Positions 22,761 through 29,523 of a DNA stretch of 29,876 bases are shown one piece after another. This stretch comes from a virus. How positions within the stretch are numbered: position 1 is the first letter of the stretch; each line of letters opens with the position of its first letter. A program made the translations under genes and the position numbers. The stretch spans positions 1 to 29,876 of IMG/VR virus record IMGVR_UViG_3300030118_001859; one strand, 5' to 3'. The notes under the pieces are model-generated. The model was not told the origin of the DNA and made no database searches. It saw only the letters and a program-made list of their open reading frames with translations.

Positions 22761-23081
22761 TTATTTATTTAGTATAAAGTCTATAAATATGTTAAAGCTA
22801 TCCACTTCAGGTATTGACTTATGAGAAATAATTATTCTGTCTTGTATAGGTAATAATTTAGTTAATTTTAATTTTTTCAACCAATCTTTAGTAGTTATTG
22901 GTTGCTTACCTTTATTATTTGTACAAGAACTCTCAAAATGAAAATTTATACATTCAGTTTTAACATCATTAATTTCAGTAATATTTGTATTTAATTCTTC
23001 CAAATGATGAGGAACATTTTTAGTAATAAATTCAATTATTGATTTATCGTTAGATAAATTTATTTTTTGTGTTTTTTTCAT
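22761..23081 (-). CDS. Hypothetical protein, first gene of the inverted unit
   Basis: The 106-residue protein starts MKKTQKINLSNDKSIIEFI, has two Cys in the middle (TECINFHFESSC), a GKQPITTKDWLKKLKL segment and an Ile/Phe-rich end (DSFNIFIDFILNK). No known motif, signal peptide or clear membrane segment. It begins about 30 bases after a TAnnTTTG-type box and ends 4 bases before the next leftward start, so the two genes are one unit. Unlike most neighbours it uses many ATT and AAT codons, which may reflect separate acquisition. Confidence 0.55.
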   Translation of the reverse strand: MKKTQKINLSNDKSIIEFITKNVPHHLEELNTNITEINDVKTECINFHFESSCTNNKGKQPITTKDWLKKLKLTKLLPIQDRIIISHKSIPEVDSFNIFIDFILNK

Positions 23082-23112
23082 TGTTTTAATTTTTTATTGG
23101 TTAATTATAAAC

Positions 23113-23120
23113 CAAATATA
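23113..23120 (-). promoter_or_regulatory. Leftward -7 box of the inverted unit
   Basis: On the minus strand TATATTTG matches TAnnTTTG exactly, as in the leftward early promoter at 3487. The upstream TTTG element is not well conserved (GTTTTTA at the expected distance). The leader to the ATG at 23081 is about 30 bases. It suggests expression by host polymerase, independent of late genes. Confidence 0.5.
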
Positions 23121-23178
23121 TAAAAAAAATTTAATATAAAAACTATAATTATAAAATATTTTTTATAAAATACACAAT

Positions 23179-23209
23179 TTGTGAACAATTATAGAATATT
23201 TATACTTAC
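23179..23209 (+). promoter_or_regulatory. Putative late promoter motif, copy 4 (after the inverted unit)
   Basis: TTGTGAACAA (23179-23188), 14 bases, then TACTTAC (23203-23209), differing from the other copies by two T-to-C changes; the leader to the ATG at 23226 is 16 bases. It restarts rightward late transcription downstream of the inverted unit. Confidence 0.5.
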
Positions 23210-23225
23210 ATAAAAGTATATAACT

Positions 23226-23411
23226 ATGGCTTGGAAAGTAAAAAAAGAATACGACGGAAAAACTGTTCCTAATTTTAATATCCCTTTAAATGAATTATCG
23301 CAAAAGTTTATAAAAGGTTTGCCTGATAGTGTTAGAAATGGATATTTTATAGAAGAATCAAAACCAAAAAAAAAGAAAAATGGAAATAGAGAAAAATTAG
23401 ACAATGACTAA
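23226..23411 (+). CDS. Small basic hypothetical protein
   Basis: The 61-residue protein reads MAWKVKKEYDGKTVPNFNIP at the start, then LSQKFIKGLPDSVRNGYFIE, and ends in a Lys-rich tail (KPKKKKNGNREKL). The G-K-T-V-P pattern and a short basic tail are common in small phage proteins near head-tail genes; I do not know the function. It is the first gene after late promoter copy 4 and overlaps the next small gene by 8 bases. Confidence 0.6.
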   Translation: MAWKVKKEYDGKTVPNFNIPLNELSQKFIKGLPDSVRNGYFIEESKPKKKKNGNREKLDND

Positions 23412-23547
23412 AAAAAAAGGAGTTATTACAAATGAAGAAAAACTTCAAGAGTTTATAGAAAAAGCAGAAAAATTAACTGACGATAAAGAATATAATAAAC
23501 TTTTAGATGAGTATTATAATTTAATATGGAATTACGATAATGTATAG
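23404..23547 (+). CDS. 47-residue helical hypothetical protein
   Basis: ATG at 23404 overlaps the preceding gene, and TAG at 23545-23547 lies 8 bases past the next ATG. The product is MTKKKGVITNEEKLQEFIEK followed by a charged helix and the Tyr/Trp-rich end LDEYYNLIWNYDNV. No known motif. The overlap on both sides is the main support for translation. Confidence 0.55.
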   Translation: MTKKKGVITNEEKLQEFIEKAEKLTDDKEYNKLLDEYYNLIWNYDNV

Positions 23548-24166
23548 TATAACTTGGACAAAGAATCCGTCTATGGCTATTACGCAAGTCTTAAAGATGT
23601 ATATACCTTTAGGCTCTCACGTAGACAATGATACACTTAACGGAAATTTTATTTTTTGTAGATTTCAGGGCAGGACAACTAACTTTACTAGAATGGTTAC
23701 GGCTATACCTACTGCTTCCGGTAGTTTTACTAATCCTATATATGAATACAATAATAGATATTGGTTAATACAAGTAGACGTTTTATTCGGTTACGGAGCT
23801 AATGCCTTAGAAAATAGAGGAAGCGTATACGGACAGGATTTAATGTCTGTAAAAAGAGCGGGAAAAGTTTGTCTACAGTCAAGTTTTGAAATTTACGACG
23901 TTACTTTTTTTTATAAAGATACTAATAATTTAACACAAAGTCAAATGACAGAAATAGGAGCAACTACGACTTTTCAAGTTAGATGTACTCCCGACTATGT
24001 TGGTACAACGTATCCTTTTACTAGAAACGTAGTACCTTTTTATACAGAATATACTGATAATGATTTAGTAAATATAGAAACTTCTGCAAAAGGCGTTCCT
24101 GCGGGAGCTAGTGAAGACAAACAAAATGCTATTTATGGAATAGAAATATGGTATCCAAGTTATTAA
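23540..24166 (+). CDS. Hypothetical, probably structural protein
   Basis: The 208-residue protein has no signal peptide, membrane segment or enzyme motif. It is beta-rich with frequent Thr/Tyr/Phe and short turns (GSHVDNDTLNGNFIFCRFQG, YEYNNRYWLIQVDVLFGYGA). It lies immediately upstream of the portal gene, in the late region, so a minor virion protein is likely. I do not recognise the family. Confidence 0.5.
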   Translation: MYSITWTKNPSMAITQVLKMYIPLGSHVDNDTLNGNFIFCRFQGRTTNFTRMVTAIPTASGSFTNPIYEYNNRYWLIQVDVLFGYGANALENRGSVYGQDLMSVKRAGKVCLQSSFEIYDVTFFYKDTNNLTQSQMTEIGATTTFQVRCTPDYVGTTYPFTRNVVPFYTEYTDNDLVNIETSAKGVPAGASEDKQNAIYGIEIWYPSY

Positions 24167-24167
24167 T

Positions 24168-26312
24168 ATGAAAAAAAAAGAAAATATATCAGTAGTACAC
24201 TTAGCAGAATATAACCTGCCTAGTATAGTAGAAAACAATCATAAAGACTATATAGAGTTTGGAGTAGATAATTTATATCCTCAGTATTTAATAGAATTAT
24301 ATAACGGTAGTAGTATAAATAATGCAATTATAAAAGGCGTTGCCGCTATGATTTACGGAGAGGGTATAGACGCTACAGACAAAGACGACGACGACGTAAA
24401 AAAGGGAGACTGGCTTAAATTACAAAACTTACTTTCTAAAAATGAAGACGTCTTAAAATGCTTAGCTTTTGATTTAAAGCTTTTCGGAATGTGTTACGTG
24501 AATACTATTTGGAATAGACCTAGAACGGAAATAGTAGAAATTAGGCACGTTCCGGCTCAGTACATAAGAAGCGGAAAAGCCGACTCTTTTGGAAAAATAT
24601 CTCAATATTATTACTCTCCCGATTGGTCAAATCCTAGAAAACAAAAACCTAGAGTATACAATTCTTTTAATTCTAAAGACAGAACTAATGCTAGTCAAAT
24701 TTTATGTATAAAAGATTATTCTCCGGGTAGTTTTTACTATAGTACGCCTGACTATCAGGGTTCTACTAGCTATATTCAGTTAGATATGGAGGTAGCACAA
24801 TTTCACTTATCAAACATAAAAAGCGGTATGTTCCCTAGTCTTGCAATTTCAATGACAAACGGAATCCCAAGCCGTGAAGAAAGAAAAACAATAGAAAGAC
24901 AAATTAACCAAAAATTCGGAGGGTCAGGAAATGCAGGAAAAATACTACTTACTTTTAACGACGGTAAAGATACCGCTCCTGAGATAGTGCCTATAAATGC
25001 TAATGACAATTCCGAAAAATATCAATTTCTAGCTCAGGAAACTACTCGTAAAATTATGACAGGTCATAGAGTAGTTAGCGGACTCCTTTTTGGAGTTAAG
25101 GGAGACGGTCAGGGATTCGGTAATAATGCAGACGAGTTGAGAGATTCATTTTCGCTTTTTATGAATTCTGTAATCAAACCAATGCAGAACACTCTTTTAA
25201 ACGGTTTAAAGCCTGTTTTAAGAGCAAATGACATAAACCTAGATTTATACTTTAAAACGCTTAAACCCGCAGATTTTATAGACTTAGAAAACGTAGGCAA
25301 ATTAGACGAGGACGAACAAGAAAAAGAGGGAATAGATACAGGTAAAGAAATAAAAAAAGAGTTTAAAGACTTAAAAGATATAGATACTAAGCCAACTAAA
25401 GGAATGATAGCAGAAGCTAAAAAAGGTTTAGAATGGCGAAGAGAATACGGCAGGGGAGGAACTGAAACAGGAGTCGCTAGAGCGAGGACAATTTCTAACG
25501 GACAAAATTTATCTATTTCAACTATTCGTAGAATGAATAGTTTTTTTGCTAGACACGAAAAAAGTAGCAAAGGAGGAGAGGGATTTGAGCCGGGAGAGGA
25601 CGGCTTTCCAAGTGCAGGTCGTATAGCTTGGGCGTTGTGGGGAGGAGACGCCGGTCAATCTTGGGCGGCTAAGAAAGTCAAAGAAATAGAAAACGTAGAA
25701 GAGCTTACTGAGCTTTCAGACGAGCAATTTGACGAAGTAATGAGCAATCTAGGAGGAGAGCAAGTAGGTAAAGATTGGGAAGTTGTAGAAGAAAGAGACT
25801 ATGAAACTATGAATGAAACTTTTGAAGAGTGGGCAGAAAGAAAAATACAAAAAAGAGAAGACTTTGCTAGAACAATAGACTCAAAGCCTAGCGGCTTTAG
25901 TTATTTAGACAAGTCTTTTTATAAAATTAGATTTAAGTATATAAAAAAATCTAGTAAATCCTCTAGTAAATCTCGTCCTTTTTGTAAACAAATGATGAGC
26001 AAAACTTCTAGGGGTATAGTTTATAGAATAGAAGACATAGATAAAGCTAGTAGGTCAGGAGTAAATAGTAAATTTGGTCATAAAGGAAGAGCCTACGACC
26101 TTTTTAGATTTAAAGGAGGTTTGTATTGTAGGCACGCTTGGAGCGTTGTACTATACAAACTAAAAAAAGAAGCTTCTAAAGACTCTGAAAATATAAATGA
26201 TTATAAAAATGTATCGGCAATACCTAAAACTTATAAACCAAATCCGAGAGGGTTAGACGACGCTAAAACTGCTCCTGTAAATATGCCGAATCAGGGACGG
26301 TATCCGTCATAA
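24168..26312 (+). CDS. Portal protein with two added C-terminal domains
   Basis: The first ~390 residues look like a phage portal: VDNLYPQYLIELYNGSSI near 33-50, SYIQLDMEVAQFHLSNIKSG around 205-224, then a stem-like helical part with FLAQETTRKIMTGHRVVSGLL. A second segment (about 420-500) has EYGRGGTETGVARARTISNG and SIRRMNSFFARHE-type sequence with GFPSAGRIAWALWGGDAG, a module found in other phage head proteins. The last part (about 560-714) has RPFCKQMMSK, GFGHKG-like NSKFGHKGRAYDLF and GGLYCRHAW, resembling a MuF-type minor head domain. Together, portal and head-opening functions may be fused in one polypeptide. It is far from the terminase, unlike most phages. Confidence 0.8.
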   Translation: MKKKENISVVHLAEYNLPSIVENNHKDYIEFGVDNLYPQYLIELYNGSSINNAIIKGVAAMIYGEGIDATDKDDDDVKKGDWLKLQNLLSKNEDVLKCLAFDLKLFGMCYVNTIWNRPRTEIVEIRHVPAQYIRSGKADSFGKISQYYYSPDWSNPRKQKPRVYNSFNSKDRTNASQILCIKDYSPGSFYYSTPDYQGSTSYIQLDMEVAQFHLSNIKSGMFPSLAISMTNGIPSREERKTIERQINQKFGGSGNAGKILLTFNDGKDTAPEIVPINANDNSEKYQFLAQETTRKIMTGHRVVSGLLFGVKGDGQGFGNNADELRDSFSLFMNSVIKPMQNTLLNGLKPVLRANDINLDLYFKTLKPADFIDLENVGKLDEDEQEKEGIDTGKEIKKEFKDLKDIDTKPTKGMIAEAKKGLEWRREYGRGGTETGVARARTISNGQNLSISTIRRMNSFFARHEKSSKGGEGFEPGEDGFPSAGRIAWALWGGDAGQSWAAKKVKEIENVEELTELSDEQFDEVMSNLGGEQVGKDWEVVEERDYETMNETFEEWAERKIQKREDFARTIDSKPSGFSYLDKSFYKIRFKYIKKSSKSSSKSRPFCKQMMSKTSRGIVYRIEDIDKASRSGVNSKFGHKGRAYDLFRFKGGLYCRHAWSVVLYKLKKEASKDSENINDYKNVSAIPKTYKPNPRGLDDAKTAPVNMPNQGRYPS

Positions 26313-26324
26313 AAAATATTAAAA

Positions 26325-26900
26325 ATGGGAATACAAAGAACTTTATTTATTAGTACGCACAGATTAAAAATGGACACTAGTCTTGGAGGAAGTGTAGATA
26401 ACGATTTACTTTTACCATATATACTTATGGCTCAGGAAAGATATATACTTCCTGTTTTAGGTACAGATTTATATAATAAAATAATTTCTGATATAGGAAA
26501 TACTACTTTATCAGGTAATTACTTAACACTTTTACAGACTTATATACAACCTGCTTTAGTACAATTTGCTTACGCAACTATTTTACCGTTCCTGCGTTTA
26601 AGATTAGTCAATAATTCAGTTGTAACTATGAATACAGAAAACGGCTCTAGTGTAAGTCATAATGATTTAAAGCCTATAATAAACGCAAGTATTGACCATG
26701 GAGAATTTTTAAGAGAAAGATTAATAGAATATATAAGCAATAATACTTCTAGCTTTCCTGAATACTCTAGCAATACAGGAGCAGACCTTTCTCCTACAAC
26801 GGCTAACTATTACGCAGGCTTAAACTTAGACGTTTCTCCTGATAACGAGCGTATGAGTGCTATTTTAAGAAAAGCAGGAGTAACTATAGTAGATTGTTAA
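26325..26900 (+). CDS. Head-tail connector/adaptor-like protein
   Basis: The 191-residue protein is mostly helical. It begins MGIQRTLFISTHRLKMDTSL and has PYILMAQERYILPVLGTDLY (about 30-49), an arrangement seen in gp6-like connector proteins that sit under the portal, then a long helix with PALVQFAYATILPFLRLRL. Its place directly after the portal supports this. The Ser/Thr-rich, acidic C-terminus ends with a single Cys. No enzymatic motif. Confidence 0.65.
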   Translation: MGIQRTLFISTHRLKMDTSLGGSVDNDLLLPYILMAQERYILPVLGTDLYNKIISDIGNTTLSGNYLTLLQTYIQPALVQFAYATILPFLRLRLVNNSVVTMNTENGSSVSHNDLKPIINASIDHGEFLRERLIEYISNNTSSFPEYSSNTGADLSPTTANYYAGLNLDVSPDNERMSAILRKAGVTIVDC

Positions 26901-26903
26901 TAA

Positions 26904-27014
26904 ATGCAAACAAAAAAAAAGCTTAAAGAGCGTAAAATTAATATTAAAAAACTTAAAACCTATCTAAATAATGGCGGGACAAAGACTAACAGACAAAACA
27001 GAACTAACCGATAA
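26904..27014 (+). CDS. Possible 36-residue basic peptide
   Basis: ATG at 26904 follows the connector stop by 3 bases and gives a Lys/Arg-rich peptide (MQTKKKLKERKINIKKLK...), ending at TAA 27012-27014, 44 bases inside the next gene. The composition is AAA-rich and could arise by chance in this AT-rich gap, but genes of this genome are often packed like this. Confidence 0.25.
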   Translation: MQTKKKLKERKINIKKLKTYLNNGGTKTNRQNRTNR

Positions 27015-27513
27015 TTTAGCTACTACTGATAAATTACATGTAGTTGACGCTTCAGATACTACTTCATCTTCTCAGGGTACTTCTAAATTTTTTACACCTA
27101 AATTATTTAACATTACTGACAAAGTCAGTATAAATAATACTGAGTTTAAAGCTTTACCTACAAGCGGAGCAACAATAGTCGACTTACCCGGAGCAGGATT
27201 TATGATTGTTCCTTTTAGTGTTTTAGTAAAACATACACCGGGAGCAAGTCCTAATACTGCTTCAATGGGTATGAAAGTAGGTTATGTAAATAATAGTACT
27301 ACTTATTTTTGGGCGGAGACTAGATTTTGGCCTGATAGTCCAACCTATGTAGGACAATGGTTTGAATTTGGACAAACTTTTGGCTCAATGAAAGGATTGA
27401 GTTCTACTTCAATAGAAAATCAAAAACTTTATCTTTATGCTACAGGCTCGGTATCTCCAACTGCAACAGATTCTTTAGATGTTTATGTAACTTATAAAGT
27501 AGTTAAATTATAA
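26971..27513 (+). CDS. Probable virion surface (head fibre/decoration-like) protein
   Basis: The 180-residue protein starts MAGQRLTDKTELTDNLATTD and then DKLHVVDASDTTSSSQGTSK, a pattern often seen in phage fibre or head-spike N-termini that attach to virions. The rest is a beta-sandwich-like domain with FMIVPFSVLVKHTPG and LYLYATGS..., ending in DVYVTYKVVKL. No enzyme motif or signal peptide. Position after the connector and before exported host-modifying candidates agrees with a surface structural protein; the role is inferred from sequence style only. Confidence 0.5.
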   Translation: MAGQRLTDKTELTDNLATTDKLHVVDASDTTSSSQGTSKFFTPKLFNITDKVSINNTEFKALPTSGATIVDLPGAGFMIVPFSVLVKHTPGASPNTASMGMKVGYVNNSTTYFWAETRFWPDSPTYVGQWFEFGQTFGSMKGLSSTSIENQKLYLYATGSVSPTATDSLDVYVTYKVVKL

Positions 27514-27514
27514 T

Positions 27515-28546
27515 ATGGAATCTACAAAATATATATACGCTTTTTTAATAATATTAGTATTAGGATTAGGCACATGTAACGCTCAATTTTTTAAGTACGC
27601 TACATTTTATACTTCAATGAATGTAAATACGTCTATGACAGAAGTACAAGACTTTAGAGCTGAAAATAAAGGATATGAAGAAACAACTCAAATTAATGAT
27701 TATGACTATTCTTTCCAAATTGGGATTAGAAAGGTTGCAAGATACGACTTTGAACAAAAAAAGCGTACTTGGTATACAGGAACTGATGAGCAAACTTATA
27801 GCGATAATACTCTTATCGGTAATTCTATTGGTTGGGAGTATTTACTTAATTACGCTTTTATACGTAATCGTTCTGAAAAATTTATTAACTCAGATTTTTG
27901 GCTTAGATATTTAGGTAGTAAAGGAGTAACAAAAATACAAGTAAAAAAAGATGAGTATAGGGATTTACAATTCACGTCATTTGATACAAGACACAGAATT
28001 AATAAGGGACGTTGGGATTTTACTATAGGAATTTGCGGAAGAAGCCACCCTGTATACCATATAAACCCTATAGAGGATACTTGGGAAGTAGGAGAGCAGA
28101 GTTTTTTTGATTTAGCCGCAGATTTTGGATATTCTAATCAGTTTGTAAATGGTCGCTTTCATTGGTTTAAAGACGGAGAATTATTAGCAACGTCAAACGA
28201 CGAGTTTTTTAAGCACTATTTCGGCTCGGCTATAGCAGAATATAACAGAAACGAATTAAACGCTCTAGGCGACGTCTACGAGCTTTCTGCGGTATTAGGA
28301 GCTTCTTACTATCAGTATAGTAATAATTTCTGGCTTTTAAGTTGGGTTAATATTTTACCTTATAACTACGGTTTAAGCGAGTATAGTTATGAGTATGATA
28401 ATACGCCTATAGATTTTGACCTAGGAATAGTTACAGGTTGGAAAATTACAAAGTCTTTAGGTATATTTTTAGAGGGTACTTATTTACGCTATTGGGAAAA
28501 ACCTATATACGAGTGTAAATTAGGGTTTAATTATTTAATATTTTAG
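27515..28546 (+). CDS. Exported outer-membrane beta-barrel-like protein
   Basis: The 343-residue protein has an N-terminal signal peptide (MESTKYIYAFLIILVLGLGT, cleavage likely near CNA-Q at 22-24) and then many alternating aromatic/polar strands separated by polar turns, with the last strand YECKLGFNYLIF ending in Phe, the usual signal for outer-membrane barrel assembly. Host-like barrels on phage genomes can mask receptors or change the envelope at infection. It follows a virion protein by 2 bases and precedes the T9SS-like secreted gene. It might instead be a soluble beta-rich protein, but the signal peptide and terminal Phe argue for the envelope. Confidence 0.6.
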   Translation: MESTKYIYAFLIILVLGLGTCNAQFFKYATFYTSMNVNTSMTEVQDFRAENKGYEETTQINDYDYSFQIGIRKVARYDFEQKKRTWYTGTDEQTYSDNTLIGNSIGWEYLLNYAFIRNRSEKFINSDFWLRYLGSKGVTKIQVKKDEYRDLQFTSFDTRHRINKGRWDFTIGICGRSHPVYHINPIEDTWEVGEQSFFDLAADFGYSNQFVNGRFHWFKDGELLATSNDEFFKHYFGSAIAEYNRNELNALGDVYELSAVLGASYYQYSNNFWLLSWVNILPYNYGLSEYSYEYDNTPIDFDLGIVTGWKITKSLGIFLEGTYLRYWEKPIYECKLGFNYLIF

Positions 28547-28548
28547 TT

Positions 28549-29058
28549 ATGAAGAAATTTTTATTATTATTTGTATTTAGTTTTAGCTTTAGTCAAACAA
28601 ATTGCGAGTTATGCGTAGAGCAAAACGGCTTTTATTGTGGAGATGACGAGTCTAATTGGACTCAATACTCGCCGAATGGTTGCGTCCCTAACGGTTTAGA
28701 CGGATTGTTTTATCTTAATGACGGTTGGGCAGATTGTGTCAACGCCGCAGATGAGGACAGTGCCGTTCCTACTACTTTAGCAGACTGTGATATATACAAT
28801 ATTAACGATACTATATTTATAACTGATACTGTTTACGTAAATATAATAGATACTTTATACATTAATACTATAGATAGTTTATATGTAACTGAGTTTATAG
28901 ATTGCGTTACAGGTTTGCCGTGTGAAAATTTAAGTATTTTGCAGATCTCGGAAAAAAAGGAAAATAAAAATAAAATATATAACATTGAGGGAAAAGAAAT
29001 ATATAGACGTCAGGGGTTATATATACAGAATGGAAAAATAAATTTTAAAATAAAATAA
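28549..29058 (+). CDS. Secreted cysteine-rich protein with T9SS-like C-terminal domain
   Basis: The 169-residue protein has a signal peptide typical of flavobacteria (MKKFLLLFVFSFSFS-Q). A Cys-rich region (about 19-80: C19, C22, C30, C45, C63, C80) includes LNDGWADCVNAADED, like the calcium loop of LDL-receptor class A modules. Then come 8-residue repeats of the DT-hydrophobic-Y type (87-116), and a C-terminal segment with KIYNIEGKEI and GLYIQNGKINF. The latter resembles the type IX secretion sorting domain (YNLxGxxV...GxYIxNGKxxxx). It would be exported to the host cell surface. Phage genes with this layout may alter adsorption of further phages. It carries a 14-base GATC word. Confidence 0.65.
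   Translation: MKKFLLLFVFSFSFSQTNCELCVEQNGFYCGDDESNWTQYSPNGCVPNGLDGLFYLNDGWADCVNAADEDSAVPTTLADCDIYNINDTIFITDTVYVNIIDTLYINTIDSLYVTEFIDCVTGLPCENLSILQISEKKENKNKIYNIEGKEIYRRQGLYIQNGKINFKIK
28807..28896 (+). repeat. Short tandem peptide repeat in the secreted protein
   Basis: The codons specify DTIFIT, DTVYVNII, DTLYINTI and DSLYVTEF in sequence: three 8-residue units after a 6-residue partial one, with period about 24 bases. Such D-T/S-hydrophobic-Y repeats are frequent in surface proteins of Bacteroidota and may form a beta-solenoid or stalk. Confidence 0.6.
28941..28954 (+). repeat. Copy 3 of the 14-base word GCAGATCTCGGAAA
   Basis: Exact 14-base match, preceded by TTT rather than TTA, and read as (TT)G CAG ATC TCG GAA A in the secreted protein gene, a third codon register. 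It contains the third GATC. Confidence 0.8.
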
Positions 29059-29059
29059 C

Positions 29060-29245
29060 ATGAAAGAAGTAATAAATAAAATTATAAAAAGTCGTAAGTT
29101 TTGGTATGGATTTTCTATACTTATGGTTATAATGTTTTCAGAAGACTTGGGAATAAGTGCTACAAAAATGAATAGCTTGTTAGTTGTAGGAGTAGCTTTA
29201 ATTATTGGTCAGGGATTAGCGGATAAATCTTGTAATATGAAGTAA
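29060..29245 (+). CDS. Small membrane protein of the lysis region
   Basis: The 61-residue protein has a basic start (MKEVINKIIKSRKFWYG), then hydrophobic segments FSILMVIMF and SLLVVGVALIIGQGLA separated by EDLGISATKMN, i.e. probably two helices with a hairpin. It is one base after the secreted protein stop and two bases before the next gene, in the cluster that leads to endolysin and holin. It could be a second holin or an antiholin-like protein; no motif decides this. Confidence 0.55.
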   Translation: MKEVINKIIKSRKFWYGFSILMVIMFSEDLGISATKMNSLLVVGVALIIGQGLADKSCNMK

Positions 29246-29247
29246 CA

Positions 29248-29523
29248 ATGGCGACTGAAATCTCTGAAAATACTAAACTCCAACTTAACATTAAAACAAT
29301 TATAGCTATTATAGTTTTAGTAAGTAGCTTTGTTGGTCAATATTATGTTTTAAGTAATGAAATAGAACTAGCTAAACGTTTACCTGAATCAGAAATAAGC
29401 AGGTCTGAACTAGATTTAAAGCTAGAGTTAATTAGTAAAACAGTTATAGCTAACGCAGACAAACTTAACAAAATGGAAAACACAGTAGAAAAGATTGAGG
29501 AAAGAGTTTATCAATTAAAATGA
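29248..29523 (+). CDS. Membrane-anchored coiled-coil protein of the lysis region
   Basis: The 91-residue protein has one membrane helix (about 14-34, IKTIIAIIVLVSSFVGQYYVL) followed by a long charged coiled coil (about 45-91) with ELDLKLELISKTVIANADKL. Proteins of this pattern, with a helix and then a 'xExxLxLKLE' coil, are common beside lysis genes in Bacteroidota phages. It could be a spanin-like or holin-associated protein that links membrane to envelope. The next gene begins in a 4-base ATGA overlap. Confidence 0.55.
   Translation: MATEISENTKLQLNIKTIIAIIVLVSSFVGQYYVLSNEIELAKRLPESEISRSELDLKLELISKTVIANADKLNKMENTVEKIEERVYQLK

Noticed and set aside
25109-25570. Antisense open frame of about 153 codons opposite the portal gene
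   Set aside because: The sense strand has recognisable portal and head-module sequence, and the antisense product is low-complexity Ser/Leu/Phe.
28941-28954. The GATC-containing word as a leftover sequencing adapter
   Set aside because: AGATCTCGG also occurs in a common adapter, but the flanking bases do not match it, and all three copies lie inside uninterrupted genes in different registers. It is therefore less likely, though still listed as a check.
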